DNA of 64,000 nucleotides from Alphaproteobacteria bacterium (GCA_009691025.1 SHWB01000009.1:1-64000), one strand, 5' to 3'. Counted from the first letter of the stretch, positions 8,618 through 18,861 are shown. Notes: a model not told the origin generated them from the sequence alone. Translations and numbers: made by a program.

Positions 8618-10189
8618 TCACTCCGCCGCCTGCGCCGTGTCGGCGGGTGGCGTCCAGCGCAGCACCGGGCGGCGGGCGGCCGTCGTCTCGTCGAGGCGGC
8701 GGCGCGGCGCATGGCGGGGCGCTTCGGTGAAGCGTGCGGTGTCCCCCGCCTTCGCGGCGTCGGCGAGGTCCGCCATCACCGCGATCAACTCGTCCAGCGC
8801 GGCCTTCGACTCCGTCTCTGTCGGCTCGACAAGGAATGCGCCGTGGACGATGAGCGGGAAGTACATGGTCATCGGATGGATACCCTCGTCGATCATCGCC
8901 TTGGCGAAGTCGAGCGTGGTGACGCCCGTGCCGGCGAGGAAGCGGTCGTCGAACAGGCATTCGTGCATGCAGGTACCGGGGAAGGCGACCGTCATGCGAT
9001 CCATCAGCGCGGCCCGCACGTAGTTCGCCGACAGCACGGCATCGCCCGAGACCTGCCGCAGCCCGTCCCCGCCATGCGACAGCATGTAGGCTAGTGCGCG
9101 CACGAACATGCCCATCTGGCCGTGGAAGCCCTTGAGGCGGCCGATCGGATGATGGCCCCGTGCGGCCGCGTCGCCGGCGTGCTCAACCAGCCGCAACCCC
9201 TCGCCGTCGGCGACGATCCAAGGCAGCGGCGCGAACTCGGCGAGCGCCGCCGACAGCACCACCGGCCCGGCGCCCGGCCCGCCGCCGCCATGCGGCGTCG
9301 AGAAGGTCTTGTGCAGGTTGAGATGCATGCAGTCGATGCCGAGGTCGCCGGGCCGCACGCGGCCGACGATGGCGTTGAAATTGGCGCCGTCGCAGTAGAG
9401 GTAGCCGCCGGCCGCGTGCACCTTGCGGCCGAGTTCGGCGATGTCGGTCTCGTAGAGGCCGCAGGTGTTGGGGTTGGTGATCATCACCGCCGCCACGTCC
9501 GGCCCCAGCTTGGCAACGAAGGCGGCAAGGTCGACGCGGCCGGTGCCGTCGTCCGGCACCGGATCTATCGTGAAGCCGCACATCGCCGCGGTCGCCGGAT
9601 TGGTGCCATGCGCTGACTCCGGCACCAGCACGCGCCGCCGCGCCGCATCGCCGCACGCATCGAGGGCGGCGCGGATTGTCATCATGCCGCACAGCTCGCC
9701 ATGCGCGCCAGCGCCGGGCGACATCGCCACCACCGGAATGCCGGTGAGTTCGCGCAGCCAGCGCGCAACTTCCTCGATCAGTTCGAGCGCGCCCTGCACC
9801 GTGGAGACCGGCTGCAGCGGATGCAGCCCGGCGAGTCCGGGAAGCCGCGCCAGCCGCTCATTGAGGCGCGGGTTGTGCTTCATGGTGCAGGAGCCGAGCG
9901 GATAGGTGTTTGTGTCGATCGCCGCGTTCTGCCGCGACAGGCGCGTGTAGTGGCGCACCACATCCGGCTCCGACAGCGACGGCAGGCCGATGGGACCGCG
10001 CCGCGCCACCGTGCCGAGGCGCGGCGTCACCTTCGGTGCCGGCGGCAGGTCGACGCCGACGGCGCCGGGATTGTCGCGCTCGAACAGCAGCGGCTCTTCG
10101 TGCGCGAGGCCGCGATGGCCGTTGACGCTTGCTAACGGTACCGCCTCCGGAACGGCTCGGACGCGGGCAAGATCGGTGGAATGGGTCAT
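8618..10189 (-). CDS. gcvPB: Glycine dehydrogenase (decarboxylating) subunit 2
   Basis: 523-residue subunit 2 of the split P-protein, which decarboxylates glycine on pyridoxal phosphate and passes the aminomethyl group to the lipoyl arm of GcvH. The PLP lysine is in [18 protein letters not shown] (about residue 295), with the usual [20 protein letters not shown] and PNTCGLYE segments. The C-terminal end is a variable Pro/Arg-rich tail. Start ATG at 10189 overlaps the gcvPA stop (ATGA), so the two subunits are translationally coupled. It is the last gene of the gcv operon under riboswitch control. Confidence 0.97.
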   Translation of the reverse strand: MTHSTDLARVRAVPEAVPLASVNGHRGLAHEEPLLFERDNPGAVGVDLPPAPKVTPRLGTVARRGPIGLPSLSEPDVVRHYTRLSRQNAAIDTNTYPLGSCTMKHNPRLNERLARLPGLAGLHPLQPVSTVQGALELIEEVARWLRELTGIPVVAMSPGAGAHGELCGMMTIRAALDACGDAARRRVLVPESAHGTNPATAAMCGFTIDPVPDDGTGRVDLAAFVAKLGPDVAAVMITNPNTCGLYETDIAELGRKVHAAGGYLYCDGANFNAIVGRVRPGDLGIDCMHLNLHKTFSTPHGGGGPGAGPVVLSAALAEFAPLPWIVADGEGLRLVEHAGDAAARGHHPIGRLKGFHGQMGMFVRALAYMLSHGGDGLRQVSGDAVLSANYVRAALMDRMTVAFPGTCMHECLFDDRFLAGTGVTTLDFAKAMIDEGIHPMTMYFPLIVHGAFLVEPTETESKAALDELIAVMADLADAAKAGDTARFTEAPRHAPRRRLDETTAARRPVLRWTPPADTAQAAE

Positions 10190-11532
10190 GCGAGCGCCTC
10201 CGCGAGGCCGCCGGCGAGCGCCTCGATATCCTCGTCCGTCGTCACCTCGGTAGCTGCCACCAGCAGGATGTCGGCAAGCTCCGGCCGCTCCGGCCACAGG
10301 CGCGCTCCCGGCACGCCGGCCAGCACGCCCTGCCCGGCCAAACGCTCGACCACCGGTGCCGACGGGCGCGGCAGGCGCAGCGCGAACTCGTTGAAGAAGG
10401 CCCGGGGCAGCACGCGCACGCCCGGCAGGGCGGCCAGCCGGTCGGCCGTACGGATGGCCGTCACATGGTTGAGCGCGGCGAGACCGGTCAGCCCCTGTTC
10501 GCCGAGCAGGGCGAGGTGGATGGAGAAGGCCATCGCGCAGAGGCCGGAATTGGTGCAGATGTTCGATGTCGCCTTCTCGCGGCGGATATGCTGCTCGCGC
10601 GTCGACAAGGTCAGCACGAAGCCGCGCCGCCCATCGGTGTCGACCGTCTGGCCAGCGACGCGGCCGGGCATCTGGCGAACGAATTTCTGCCGCGTGGCGA
10701 ACAGGCCGAGATAGGGGCCGCCGAACATCAGCGCATTGCCGAGCCCCTGCCCTTCGGCAACGACAATGTCGGCGCCCATCTCGCCGGGCGATTCGACGGC
10801 GCCAAGAGAGACCACCTCAGTCACGGCGCCAACCAGAAGAGCGCCAGCCGCATGACAGGCTTCAGCCAGCGGAGAGAGGTCGGCGAGATGGCCGAAGGCG
10901 TCAGGATTTTGCACCACGATGCAGGCCGTTCCGGAATCGACGGCGGCAACGAGGTCTTCGCCGCCCGCCGGCTCCGGCGGCAGGACGACGATCTCGAAAT
11001 CGAGCCAGCGCGCCAGTGTCACCACCGCGTCGCGCCAGTGCGGATGCAGGTTGCCGGACAGGACAGCGCGGTTACGGCCGGTCACGCGGCGAGCCATCAG
11101 CACGGCCTCGGCGCAGGCGTTGGCGCCGTCGTACATCGAGGCGTTGGCCACCTCCATGCCGGTGAGCAGCGCCACCTGGGTCTGGAACTCGAACAGAGCC
11201 TGCAGCGTGCCCTGGCTGATCTCCGGCTGGTAGGGCGTGTAGGCGGTCAGAAACTCGCCGCGCTGGATCAGGTGGTCGACCGCCGCCGGCACGTGATGGC
11301 GGTAAGCGCCGGCACCGAGAAAGGACGGCACGTCGCCGGCCGCGATGTTGCCGCGCGCATAGGCGGCGATGCGGCGCTCGACCGCCAGCTCGCCCTGGTG
11401 GTCGGGCAGGTCGAAGGTGCCGGCGAAGCGCTGCCCGGCCGGAATGGCATCGAACAGGGCGTCGACCGAGGGCGCGCCGATCCTCGCCAGCATGGCCGCG
11501 CGGTCGGCATCGGTGAGCGGCAAATAGCGCAT
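10186..11532 (-). CDS. gcvPA: Glycine dehydrogenase (decarboxylating) subunit 1
   Basis: 448-residue subunit 1 of the split glycine decarboxylase; it forms the dimer with GcvPB and completes the active site. Recognised from the start [19 protein letters not shown], the [18 protein letters not shown] segment, [11 protein letters not shown] and [15 protein letters not shown], all typical. The ATG at 11532 is chosen; a GTG two codons upstream (11538) overlaps the gcvH stop and would add Met-Ser. Gene order gcvT-gcvH-gcvPA-gcvPB is standard for organisms with a two-part P-protein. Translation is likely coupled to gcvH and gcvPB. Confidence 0.97.
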   Translation of the reverse strand: MRYLPLTDADRAAMLARIGAPSVDALFDAIPAGQRFAGTFDLPDHQGELAVERRIAAYARGNIAAGDVPSFLGAGAYRHHVPAAVDHLIQRGEFLTAYTPYQPEISQGTLQALFEFQTQVALLTGMEVANASMYDGANACAEAVLMARRVTGRNRAVLSGNLHPHWRDAVVTLARWLDFEIVVLPPEPAGGEDLVAAVDSGTACIVVQNPDAFGHLADLSPLAEACHAAGALLVGAVTEVVSLGAVESPGEMGADIVVAEGQGLGNALMFGGPYLGLFATRQKFVRQMPGRVAGQTVDTDGRRGFVLTLSTREQHIRREKATSNICTNSGLCAMAFSIHLALLGEQGLTGLAALNHVTAIRTADRLAALPGVRVLPRAFFNEFALRLPRPSAPVVERLAGQGVLAGVPGARLWPERPELADILLVAATEVTTDEDIEALAGGLAEALA

Positions 11533-11534
11533 GC

Positions 11535-11909
11535 TCACAGTCCCTCGACGAATTTCGCGTAGCCGGCCTCGTCCATCAGCGCGTCGAGCTGGGCGGGGCT
11601 GGCGAGCTTCACCCTGAAGAACCAGCCCTCGGCCTGCGCGGCGCGGTTGACGAGGCCAGGATCGCCCTCGAGCGCGCCATTGGCCTCCACCACCTCGCCG
11701 TCGACCGGGGCGTAGACCTCCGCCGCCGCCTTCACCGATTCGACCACGGCCGCCTCGTCGCCCCTCGCCAGCGCGCGGCCCGGCTGCGGCAGTTCAACAT
11801 AGACGACGTCGCCCAGCTGCTGCTGGGCGTAGTCGGTGATGCCGACCGTGGCGACATCGCCCTCGGTCCGAATCCATTCGTGGTCTTCAGTGAATCTGAC
11901 GGCACTCAT
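11535..11909 (-). CDS. gcvH: Glycine cleavage system H protein
   Basis: 124-residue lipoyl carrier that shuttles the aminomethyl group from the P-protein to the T-protein. The lipoylated lysine is in [19 protein letters not shown] (about residue 63), and [18 protein letters not shown] is the typical N-terminal half. Length is normal. ATG at 11909 has GGAG six bases upstream. It lies 15 bp after gcvT and touches gcvPA, within the same operon. No lipoate ligase or lipoyl synthase is present in the window. Confidence 0.98.
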   Translation of the reverse strand: MSAVRFTEDHEWIRTEGDVATVGITDYAQQQLGDVVYVELPQPGRALARGDEAAVVESVKAAAEVYAPVDGEVVEANGALEGDPGLVNRAAQAEGWFFRVKLASPAQLDALMDEAGYAKFVEGL

Positions 11910-11924
11910 CGCGATCTCCGGAGG

Positions 11925-13064
11925 TCAGCGGCGATAGTTGGGCACAACGAAGGGCAGCGCGGCGATGGCGCAGGCGACCGCCTTGCCGCGCATGGTGACG
12001 GCGAGGGACGTGCCGGGCGCGGCATGCCCGGCGGCGACATAGCCCATGGCGATCGGCGCATCGAGCGTCGGCGACCAGCCGCCGCTGGTCACGCGGCCGA
12101 CGACATCGCCGGCGGCGTCGAGGATGTCGGCGCCCTCGCGCACAGGCTGGCGCCCTTCGGGACGCAGGCCGACGCGGCGGCGCGCCGAACCGCTGACGAG
12201 GGCTGCCAGGATCGGCGCGGCGCCTGGAAAGTCGGCCGCCGCGCGGCGCCGCTTCGCGATGGTCCAGGCGAGGCCCGCTTCCACCGGGCCGGTCGTGCGG
12301 TCGATGTCGTGGCCGTAGAGGCAGAGCCCGGCCTCGAGGCGCAGCGAGTCGCGCGCGCCGAGCCCGGCGGGCGCCACCTCGGGCTCGGCCAACAGGCGCC
12401 GTGCCAGCGCCTCTGCCGCGTCGTCGGCGACAGAAATCTCGAAACCGTCTTCGCCGGTATAGCCCGACCGCATCACCAGGCACGGGAAGCCGGCGACCGC
12501 CACCGGTGCCCCGTGCATAAAGCGCAGTGCCGCCGCATCGGGCGCCAGCCGCGCCATCACCGCCGCCGCCTGCGGCCCCTGCAGAGCGAGCAGCGCGCGA
12601 TCGTCGTGGCGTTCGACCGTCGCACGGCCGCCGAGCGCGGCGGACATGTGGGCGACGTCGGTATCCTTGGTGCCGGCGTTGACGACGAGGTGCAGGAGGT
12701 CCGTCGCGCTGTCGGCGGCACGCATCGCCATCAGATCGTCGCGGATGCCGCCATCCGGCGCGAGCAGCAGCGTGTAGCGCATCTGGCCCGGTGCCAGGCC
12801 GACGATATCGCCGGGCACCAGCCGCTCGAATACAGTCGCCGCATCGTGGCCAGCCGCCGCGCGCAGCGTCGCCTGGCCCATATACGAGACGTCGAACAGC
12901 GACGCCGCGCCGCGCGTGTGGCGATGTTCGGCGATGATGCCGGCGGGATACTGCACCGGCATCTCGTAGCCGGCGAACGGCACCAGCCGCGCCCCGCGTT
13001 CGCGGTGCAGGGCATGCAGCGGTGTCTGCAGGGGGCCAGAAGCGGACGACGCGGCGGTGCCCAT
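11925..13064 (-). CDS. gcvT: Glycine cleavage system T protein (aminomethyltransferase)
   Basis: 379-residue tetrahydrofolate-dependent T-protein, which releases ammonia from the aminomethyl arm of GcvH and forms methylene-tetrahydrofolate. Typical segments are LHALHRERGARLVPFAGYEM, SLFDVSYMGQ, VNAGTKDTD, MRSGYTGEDGFEI and LEAGLCLYGHD. The C-terminal beta domain ends in the VAVTMRGKAVACAIAALPFV segment. ATG at 13064 has GGAGGG just upstream; the frame is open further upstream, but that is riboswitch leader. First gene of the operon, 67 bases after the riboswitch. Confidence 0.97.
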   Translation of the reverse strand: MGTAASSASGPLQTPLHALHRERGARLVPFAGYEMPVQYPAGIIAEHRHTRGAASLFDVSYMGQATLRAAAGHDAATVFERLVPGDIVGLAPGQMRYTLLLAPDGGIRDDLMAMRAADSATDLLHLVVNAGTKDTDVAHMSAALGGRATVERHDDRALLALQGPQAAAVMARLAPDAAALRFMHGAPVAVAGFPCLVMRSGYTGEDGFEISVADDAAEALARRLLAEPEVAPAGLGARDSLRLEAGLCLYGHDIDRTTGPVEAGLAWTIAKRRRAAADFPGAAPILAALVSGSARRRVGLRPEGRQPVREGADILDAAGDVVGRVTSGGWSPTLDAPIAMGYVAAGHAAPGTSLAVTMRGKAVACAIAALPFVVPNYRR

Positions 13065-13130
13065 CTGGCCCTCCGGTTCGGGGTTCGGATTCGGCCCTGC
13101 ACGCGCAACGACTTCGCGCCCGCAAGACCG

Positions 13131-13330
13131 CCCCGCTCTGTCATCCGACCTGAGAGAATTGACCGTCGCCGCGCGCGAGCGCGACGGCCGGCTTACCCCT
13201 TCGGTGAGACGCGGCGGTGTGCTGCCGCGTCTGCTTTCCAGAGTGTCATCCCCCAGCGGTCCGTTTGCCTGAGAGTTTCCGGGGCCGGTTGCTCCTTCGG
13301 CGCCGCGCGGGACCGCGCGATCTCTCCCGC
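13131..13330 (-). promoter_or_regulatory. Tandem glycine riboswitch
   Basis: The gcvT leader holds two glycine aptamers in tandem. Reading the minus strand, the first begins GGGAGAG at 13328, then has CGCCGAAGGAGCAA and AAACTCTCAGGCAAACGGACCG, with ACACTCTGGAAAGC closing it near 13215. The second has CACCGAAGGGGTAAGCC, AATTCTCTCAGGT and GATGACAGAGCGGGG ending near 13131. These are the conserved core blocks of the glycine riboswitch, which normally activates gcv genes when glycine is abundant. Position between the promoter and gcvT fits. Confidence 0.93.
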
Positions 13331-13392
13331 TGGGATCGACTGACTGTGCCGCAGCACCGCCTCGTCGCGAGACTCGGCGACACCGCACAGCT

Positions 13393-13420
13393 AGACTAGC
13401 GGGCGGTCCCGGCTTGTCAA
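13393..13420 (-). promoter_or_regulatory. Promoter of the gcv operon
   Basis: On the minus strand TTGACA (13420-13415) and TAGTCT (13398-13393) are separated by 16 bases. The predicted start near 13386 would give a transcript that begins just before the riboswitch. The -35 box is a perfect consensus. Confidence 0.7.
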
Positions 13421-13442
13421 TCGCACGACCGCCGCACGGCCG

Positions 13443-14000
13443 TCAGCGCGTCTTGGCGCGGTTGTAGGAGAGCTGGTCCGGGGTGAGCTGGAAGCCGATA
13501 TAGACGGTGAAGGCACCGCCGTCCTGACTGACAGCCAGGGGGATTTTCTGCTCGAGCGTCTCGAACGCCTTCAGGCGGTTGCGGTTGCCCTCGAAGGCGA
13601 CATCGGCGCTGAAAGTCTGCTTGGCTAGGATGCGCTCGGATTTGTCGGCGATGGCGACGAAATACTCGTAGCTGGCGGTCCGCGTGGTGTTGGCCGGCCC
13701 GCGCGCGATGACGACGAAGACCTGCAGCTCGACTCTGACCTCGCCGGTGCCGTCGCGGTTGCGGTCGGTCTCGCAGAAGCCGTCGAAGCGATCGATGCGT
13801 CCCTCGGCGACGACGTCGGTCAGGTCACGGCCCGCGCCGGGGCGGAACTGCGTTAGCTTGGCGGTCTCGCCGACCACGACGATGGCCGGACAGGCCGGCG
13901 GCTGGCGCCTTGTCTGGTTGCAGCCGGCGGCAAGGATGGTGGCGGCCAGCACGGCCAGCAGGATGGCGATGCGTGAAGGCACGGAGGGGCGTTCGCTCAC
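13443..14000 (-). CDS. Predicted lipoprotein of unknown function
   Basis: 185-residue protein with a lipoprotein signal: after ten residues comes IAILLAVLAATILAAGC, in which L-A-A-G-C is a lipobox with the lipidated cysteine at about residue 28. The mature part has a PACPAIVVVGETAKLTQF segment and reads DVVAEGRIDRFDGFCETDR, then beta-rich stretches. Short conserved lipoproteins of this kind occur in Alphaproteobacteria with no settled role. GTG at 14000 overlaps the stop of the CDGSH gene upstream, so the two are probably co-transcribed. I do not recognise a function. Confidence 0.72.
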   Translation of the reverse strand: MSERPSVPSRIAILLAVLAATILAAGCNQTRRQPPACPAIVVVGETAKLTQFRPGAGRDLTDVVAEGRIDRFDGFCETDRNRDGTGEVRVELQVFVVIARGPANTTRTASYEYFVAIADKSERILAKQTFSADVAFEGNRNRLKAFETLEQKIPLAVSQDGGAFTVYIGFQLTPDQLSYNRAKTR

Positions 14001-14239
14001 AGGGTGTTGTGGGTGCCGTCGCAGAACGGCTTGTCGCTGCTGTGCTTGCAGCGGCAGAACCAGAGTTTTTCGGTCGTTTTCGCCACATACATCATCGGCG
14101 AGATGCCCGTTCCCTTGTGCGTATCGTCGCAGAATGGCTGGGTCGCGCTTCGCCCGCAGGCGCACCACCGGTAGCGCCGGCCGGCTTCGACCTCGACCTC
14201 GATCGGCTCGCGCGCGGCTATGACCACTGGCTCCGCCAA
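13997..14239 (-). CDS. CDGSH iron-sulfur domain protein
   Basis: 80-residue protein with two CDGSH-type 2Fe-2S sites. Each has the pattern C-x-C-x(9)-C-D-x(2)-H: CACGRSATQPFCDDTH near residue 25 and CRCKHSSDKPFCDGTH near residue 60. The first motif has Asp-Asp-Thr in place of Asp-Gly-Ser. Proteins of this small bacterial type bind redox-active, acid-labile clusters; roles in iron or redox balance are proposed for the family but none is shown here. The likely start is TTG at 14239, preceded by AAGGAGCGGAGAGG; homologous sequence begins at AEPVVIAAREPIEVEV. It overlaps the lipoprotein gene and is divergent from ispH. Confidence 0.85.
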   Translation of the reverse strand: MAEPVVIAAREPIEVEVEAGRRYRWCACGRSATQPFCDDTHKGTGISPMMYVAKTTEKLWFCRCKHSSDKPFCDGTHNTL

Positions 14240-14395
14240 AACCCTCTCCGCTCCTTGCCGCGCGATGGACGACTGCGTTATGACGGGCCGTAGCCGGCCC
14301 GCCCTCGCCATCCGCGGGTAACGTCGGCGCCGACCTTAGAGGAGCGCCCGGGCGCGAACAAGGCCGCGGCCCCGGAACAGCACCTGCGGAACCGC

Positions 14396-15340
14396 ATGAA
14401 CAGGCCCCCTCTGACCGTCTATCTCGCCGCGCCGCGCGGCTTCTGCGCCGGGGTCGATCGCGCGATCCAGATCGTCGAACTGGCCCTGAAGCGCTGGGGC
14501 GCACCGGTCTTTGTGCGGCACGATATCGTCCACAACCGCACCGTGGTCGAGGCGATGGAGCGGCAAGGCGCGGTGTTCGTCGAAGAACTCGACGAAGTGC
14601 CCGACGGCGCGCACGTCATCTTCTCTGCCCATGGCGTGCCGAAATCGGTGCCGCAGGAAGCGACGGCGCGTGGCCTTGCCTGGCTGGACGCCACCTGCCC
14701 GCTGGTCAGCAAGGTGCATCGCGAGGCCGCCCGGCACCACGAGGCCGGCCATCAGTTGATCATGATCGGCCATGCCGGCCATCCCGAGGTCGTCGGCACC
14801 ATGGGACAATTGCCCGACGGCGCGGTGCTGCTGGTCGAGACCGTCGCCGATGTCGACCGGCTCGAAGTCGCCGATCCGGGCCGGCTCGGCTTCGTCACCC
14901 AGACGACGCTGTCGGTCGACGACACGGCCGAGGTGGTCGCGGCGCTGCGACGGCGCTTCCCGTCCATCGCTGGGCCGAGGCGCGAGGACATCTGCTACGC
15001 CACCACCAACCGGCAGGCGGCAGTGAAGGCCATCGCCGCGCGCGCCGAGATCGTCGTCGTCATCGGCGCGTCGAACTCGTCCAATTCCAACCGCCTGGTA
15101 GAGGTGGCCCGGCGCACCGGCGCGCGCGACGCCCTGCTGGTCGAGCGCGCCGACCAGATGGATTGGGCTCGCCTCGCCGGCTGTCGGGCACTCGGCATCA
15201 GCGCCGGCGCCTCGGCGCCCGAAATCCTGGTCGAGGAATTCCTTGCCGCTTGCAGCGAGCGTTTCACGCTGACGGTCGATACCGTAGAGGTGGCGCGCGA
15301 GGATGTGCGCTTCGACCTGCCACGCACCATCGTGGCCTGA
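14396..15340 (+). CDS. ispH: 4-hydroxy-3-methylbut-2-enyl diphosphate reductase
   Basis: 314-residue IspH (LytB), the last step of the non-mevalonate isoprenoid pathway, forming IPP and DMAPP. Three cysteines hold the 4Fe-4S cluster: in [12 protein letters not shown] (about residue 17), [11 protein letters not shown] (about 99) and [11 protein letters not shown] (about 200). The substrate-handling motif SNSSNSNRL and the final segment [10 protein letters not shown] are present. Length is normal. It is first in a plus-strand group ispH-thrB-rnhA seen widely in Alphaproteobacteria. Confidence 0.97.
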   Translation: MNRPPLTVYLAAPRGFCAGVDRAIQIVELALKRWGAPVFVRHDIVHNRTVVEAMERQGAVFVEELDEVPDGAHVIFSAHGVPKSVPQEATARGLAWLDATCPLVSKVHREAARHHEAGHQLIMIGHAGHPEVVGTMGQLPDGAVLLVETVADVDRLEVADPGRLGFVTQTTLSVDDTAEVVAALRRRFPSIAGPRREDICYATTNRQAAVKAIAARAEIVVVIGASNSSNSNRLVEVARRTGARDALLVERADQMDWARLAGCRALGISAGASAPEILVEEFLAACSERFTLTVDTVEVAREDVRFDLPRTIVA

Positions 15341-15355
15341 CCGGATCACCGCGCC

Positions 15356-16345
15356 ATGGCCGTCTATACCGAGGTCGCCGACGACGAACTGCGCGACTTC
15401 GTCGCCGCCTACGACATCGGCGAGATCGCCGCGATCAAGGGCATCGCCGAGGGCGTGGAGAACTCCAATTTCCTGCTGCAGGCGCTGCCATCGGGCGCCG
15501 CAGCGCCGATGAGCTACATCCTCACCCTCTACGAGAAGCGCGTGCGGCCGGGCGACCTGCCCTTCTTCATCGGCCTGATGGAGCACCTCGCCGCCGCCGG
15601 CATCTCCTGCCCGACGCCGGTGCGGGCGCGCGACGGCGTGGCGCTGCGGCAACTCGCCGGCAAGCCGGCGGCGATCGTTACCTTCTTGTCCGGCATGTGG
15701 CCGCGGCGCGTGCAACCGCGCCAGTGCGCCGCGCTGGGTGCCGCCCTCGCCGGCCTCCACCTCGCCGGCCGCGACTTCGCGATGCACCGCGCCAACGATT
15801 TGTCGGTCGACGGCTGGCGGCACCTCGCCGAGGCCACGGCGGGGCGCGCCGACGAGGTCGAGCCTGGCCTCGGCCGCTTCGTCGTGAGCGAGCTTGCCGC
15901 GCTCGCCGAACGCTGGCCAGCCGACTTGCCGGCCGGCGTGATCCATGCCGATTTGTTTCCCGACAATGTGTTCTTCCTCGGCGACCGGCTGTCGGGGCTG
16001 ATCGACTTCTACTTCGCCTGCAACGACCTTTTCGCCTACGACGTGGCGATCTGCCTCAACGCCTGGTGCTTCGAGCCGGACGACAGTTTCAACGTCACCA
16101 AGGCGCGCCAGTTGCTGTCGGGCTACCGCCAGGTGCGCGACTTCACCCCGGCGGAGGTGGCGGCCCTGCCAGTACTGGCGCGCGGGGCGGCGCTGCGTTT
16201 CCTGCTGACGCGCCTCTATGACTGGCTCAATCACCCGGAGGGCGCATTCGTGCGGCCGAAGAACCCGTTGGAATACGTCCGCAAGCTGCGCTTCCACCGC
16301 AGCGCGGGCAACCCGGCCGCCTACGGTCTGGACTGGGCGGCATGA
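15356..16345 (+). CDS. thrB: Homoserine kinase (aminoglycoside-phosphotransferase fold)
   Basis: 329-residue homoserine kinase of the APH-like ThrB type used by Alphaproteobacteria, which phosphorylates homoserine for threonine synthesis. Typical features are the start beginning [30 protein letters not shown], the catalytic loop [13 protein letters not shown] (about residue 198) and [20 protein letters not shown], the metal-binding segment. The partner enzyme thrC is at 27.7-29.1 kb. The ATGA overlap with rnhA shows coupling. Confidence 0.95.
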   Translation: MAVYTEVADDELRDFVAAYDIGEIAAIKGIAEGVENSNFLLQALPSGAAAPMSYILTLYEKRVRPGDLPFFIGLMEHLAAAGISCPTPVRARDGVALRQLAGKPAAIVTFLSGMWPRRVQPRQCAALGAALAGLHLAGRDFAMHRANDLSVDGWRHLAEATAGRADEVEPGLGRFVVSELAALAERWPADLPAGVIHADLFPDNVFFLGDRLSGLIDFYFACNDLFAYDVAICLNAWCFEPDDSFNVTKARQLLSGYRQVRDFTPAEVAALPVLARGAALRFLLTRLYDWLNHPEGAFVRPKNPLEYVRKLRFHRSAGNPAAYGLDWAA

Positions 16346-16815
16346 TCATCGCGACGCTGCCGCCGGCGAAGGTCGAGATCTTCACCGACGGGGCCTGCCT
16401 CGGCAATCCGGGTCCGGGCGGCTGGGGCGTTCTGCTGCGCACCGGTGGCCATGAGCGCGAACTCAGCGGCGGCGAGCCCCTGACGACCAACAACCGCATG
16501 GAGCTGACGGCCGCCATCGCCGGGTTAGAGGCGCTGAAACGCGCGGCCAGGGTGACGCTGTGGACCGACAGTACCTATGTGCGCGACGGCATCACGCGCT
16601 GGATCCGCGGCTGGAAGGCCAATGGCTGGCGCACCGCCGACCGCAAGCCGGTGAAGAACGTCGATCTGTGGCAGCGCCTCGAGGCCGCCGCCGAGCCGCA
16701 TACCATCGACTGGCGCTGGGTGCGCGGCCATGACGGCCATCCCGAGAACGAGCGCGTCGACCAGCTGGCCAGCGCCGCCGCCCGCGCGGCGCGGAGTGGG
16801 GCTGCCCACGCCTAG
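16342..16815 (+). CDS. rnhA: Ribonuclease HI
   Basis: 157-residue RNase HI, which degrades the RNA strand of RNA-DNA hybrids such as R-loops and primers. The four acidic catalytic residues are visible: Asp in [15 protein letters not shown], Glu in [10 protein letters not shown], Asp in LWTDSTYV and Asp in ENERVDQLA; the catalytic histidine loop is [11 protein letters not shown]. Length is typical. The start overlaps thrB by four bases. Confidence 0.97.
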   Translation: MIIATLPPAKVEIFTDGACLGNPGPGGWGVLLRTGGHERELSGGEPLTTNNRMELTAAIAGLEALKRAARVTLWTDSTYVRDGITRWIRGWKANGWRTADRKPVKNVDLWQRLEAAAEPHTIDWRWVRGHDGHPENERVDQLASAAARAARSGAAHA

Positions 16816-16908
16816 GCCGGCAGAACCCTCGCTGCTAGAGTTCCCCGCCACGATGTCCTCGCCCGACGAACCGGGCCGCGGCGTCCGACCGGGGAGGATT
16901 TCCGCCAT

Positions 16909-17473
16909 GCCCGCCAAGACTAATATCCCTGCCAAGCGCAAGCCATAGCCCAGGCCCTCCAGTACGACGGCCAAACGCAAGACGACGACGCGCCGCGCCG
17001 CACCGGCCGCACGCCGCAAGGCCGTCGCCGCGCCGGCCCCGCGCATCGTCACGCCGGAGCAGGGCGAGGGCATCAAGCCCTTCGGCCTCGACATGCGCAT
17101 CGTGCTGACGAGCGAGGAGGCCAACGGCGCCTTCGCCGCCATCGTGGCAACACTGAAGCCGGGCGAGGGCCCGCCGCCGCATTTCCATCGCGACCGCGAC
17201 GGGTACGTGTATGTCGTCGAGGGCACCTGGGACGTGCAGGTCGGCGAGATTAAGTCGCGGGTCCGCTCCGGCACGCTGATGTTCATCCCGGCCAACACGG
17301 TCCACACCTTCAAGAACGTCGGCAAGAAGCCAGGCAAGATGCTCGACTGGTCACTGCCGGGCGGGCAGTAGAACTATTTCCGCACCATCCGCCAACTCGC
17401 GGCCGGCGGTGGCTTCAGCGCCGAGAGGGGGCACGCGATCAGCAAGGAATTCGACACCGAGTTCCCGGGCTGA
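16909..17473 (+). pseudogene. Cupin-domain protein with two in-frame TAG codons
   Basis: Reading one frame from ATG at 16909 (ribosome site GGGGAGGA) gives a Lys/Arg/Ala/Pro-rich N-terminal tail, then a cupin: GPPPHFHRDRDGYVYVVEG carries the metal-ligand motif 1 (His, His, then E), and GTLMFIPANTVHTFKNVG is motif 2. TAG interrupts at 16946 (after AKRKP) and at 17369 (after LPGGQ, before NYFRTI), then the frame runs on to TGA at 17471. Where homologues have a continuation like GGxExYF, the second TAG could be a former GAG. The segment 17093-17371 could still make a 92-residue cupin core. Substrate unknown. It lies between rnhA and a similarly damaged MetE-like gene, and the pair interrupts the usual rnhA-peroxiredoxin adjacency. 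Confidence 0.7.
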
Positions 17474-17537
17474 AACGACGACGGCCTCCCGCCGGCCGGT
17501 AGCCGGCGGATCGGCCGCGCATGGGGGAGGAACGCGC

Positions 17538-18713
17538 ATGTACACGGTTACCGCCGATATCGTACTGCCGACATCGATCGTCGGATCGCTGCCGCGGCCG
17601 AGCTGGTACACCGAGCATCTAGTCAGTCGCGGCTTCGTCGACTCTCTGGTCGACGCGCGCTGTCGCGAGCAGTACCCGGACGCGCTCGGCTGCTATTTGC
17701 GCGACCAGGAACTGGCCGGCCTAGACATCGTCACCGACGGCGATTGCCGCTTCGACGAGGAGGTCACCGGGCAAATCTGGTTTACCTATCCGATGCGGCA
17801 CATGACGGGATTCGACCTGTCCGATCTCGCCTTGATGAAGGGTTCCGGCGGAGTGCCCTACCCGCGCGGCCACATCTTGCGCGACATGGCCGAGACGCGC
17901 GTCTATCCCTCCATCTCCGGGCCGGTCGGGCGCGGAAGGCTGCAATACACCGAGATCTGTAAATACGCCCAGCGCCTGACGGCGAAGCCGGTCAAGTTCG
18001 GCACCATCACGCTGGAGTTGCTGGGGCTGACCGTGCGCGACAGCTACTACAACGATCCGCGCGCCCGCATCATGGCTCTGTCGGACGCCATCAACGAGGA
18101 GCTGCACGCGCTGGCCGACGCCGGCTGCAAGATCATCCAGATGGAGTAACCTCAGGTTCACCTGATGGCCATCCGCGGCCTTTCCGGCGGCCCGCTCAAC
18201 GCCGGCTTCATGCGCGACGTGTGCAACAACACCGTGCGCGGCCTGCTCGCCAAATGCGAGGTGTGGTGTCACTCCTGCTGGGGCAACCACGCCCAGCAGC
18301 GCATGTTATCGCAAGTGCAGAGCTACGGCCCGGCGCTGGAGGAAATGGCGAATCTCGACGCCGACGTCATCACCTTCGAGAACTGCGCCTCCGGCGGCAT
18401 CGACCTCGAGGGCTTCGGCAAGCACATCAAGCAGCAGAAGGTGGCGATCGGCGTCGTCGACCACCACACGCTGCTGGTCGAGCGGCCCGAGGAACTGGCC
18501 GACATGATCCGCCGCGCGCTCAAGCACATCCCGGCCGAGCGGCTGGTGCTGACCAGCGACTGCGGCATGGGGCGCGAGGGCATGACCCGCCGCCACGCCT
18601 ACTACAAGATGGGCTCGATTGTGCTGGGCATCAACATGGTGCGCAAGGAACGCGGCCTGCCCGAGGCCGAGTGCCGCGCCGCCGACATGCGCTACTCTCT
18701 GCTGTCGCAGTAG
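17538..18713 (+). pseudogene. MetE-like (cobalamin-independent methionine synthase family) gene with internal TAA
   Basis: One frame from ATG at 17538 (GGGGGAGGAA upstream) encodes a 391-codon protein of the short MetE-like family, which transfers methyl groups to thiols using a zinc site. Recognised from the start segment PTSIVGSLPRPSWY, LVTDGD-type segment DIVTDGDCRFDEEVTGQIW, zinc-binding CHSCWGNHAQQRM and LTSDCGMGR at the end. A single TAA at 18147-18149 interrupts after KIIQME and before PQVHLMAI, where the family reads IQ-E-E-P; a GAA-to-TAA change explains it. The rest of the frame is clean. Two fragments (about 203 and 182 residues) might be made but neither would hold the full site. 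No other methionine synthase is in the window. Confidence 0.85.
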
Positions 18714-18720
18714 CGCGAAA

Positions 18721-18851
18721 GGCCGCCTCGCCCTTCGACAAGCTCAGGGTGAGGCGGCCCCGCAACGTGGTTACCGGCAAAGCCTCATCCTGAGCCTCCT
18801 CACCCTGAGGAGCCGCCGTGAGGCGGCGTCTCGAAGGGCTAAGGATGAGGC
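18721..18851. repeat. REP-like hairpin pair
   Basis: Two palindromic elements in the gap between the convergent MetE-like and peroxiredoxin genes. The first (18721-18759) pairs GGCCGCCTC with GAGGCGGCC around a TTCGACAAGCTC loop. The second (18782-18851) has outer arms GCCTCATCCT and AGGATGAGGC enclosing two smaller hairpins, CTCCTCA/TGAGGAG and GCCGCC/GGCGGC. Close relatives occur at 22359-22486 and 59734-59892. They look like dispersed intergenic repeats common in Alphaproteobacteria. Confidence 0.75.
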
Positions 18852-18861
18852 GTCGGCGCGA

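Noticed and set aside
17474-17537. SAM or cobalamin riboswitch ahead of the MetE-like gene
   Set aside because: Only 64 bases lie between the cupin end and the ATG, with no recognisable riboswitch core; a ribosome site accounts for the conserved-looking part.
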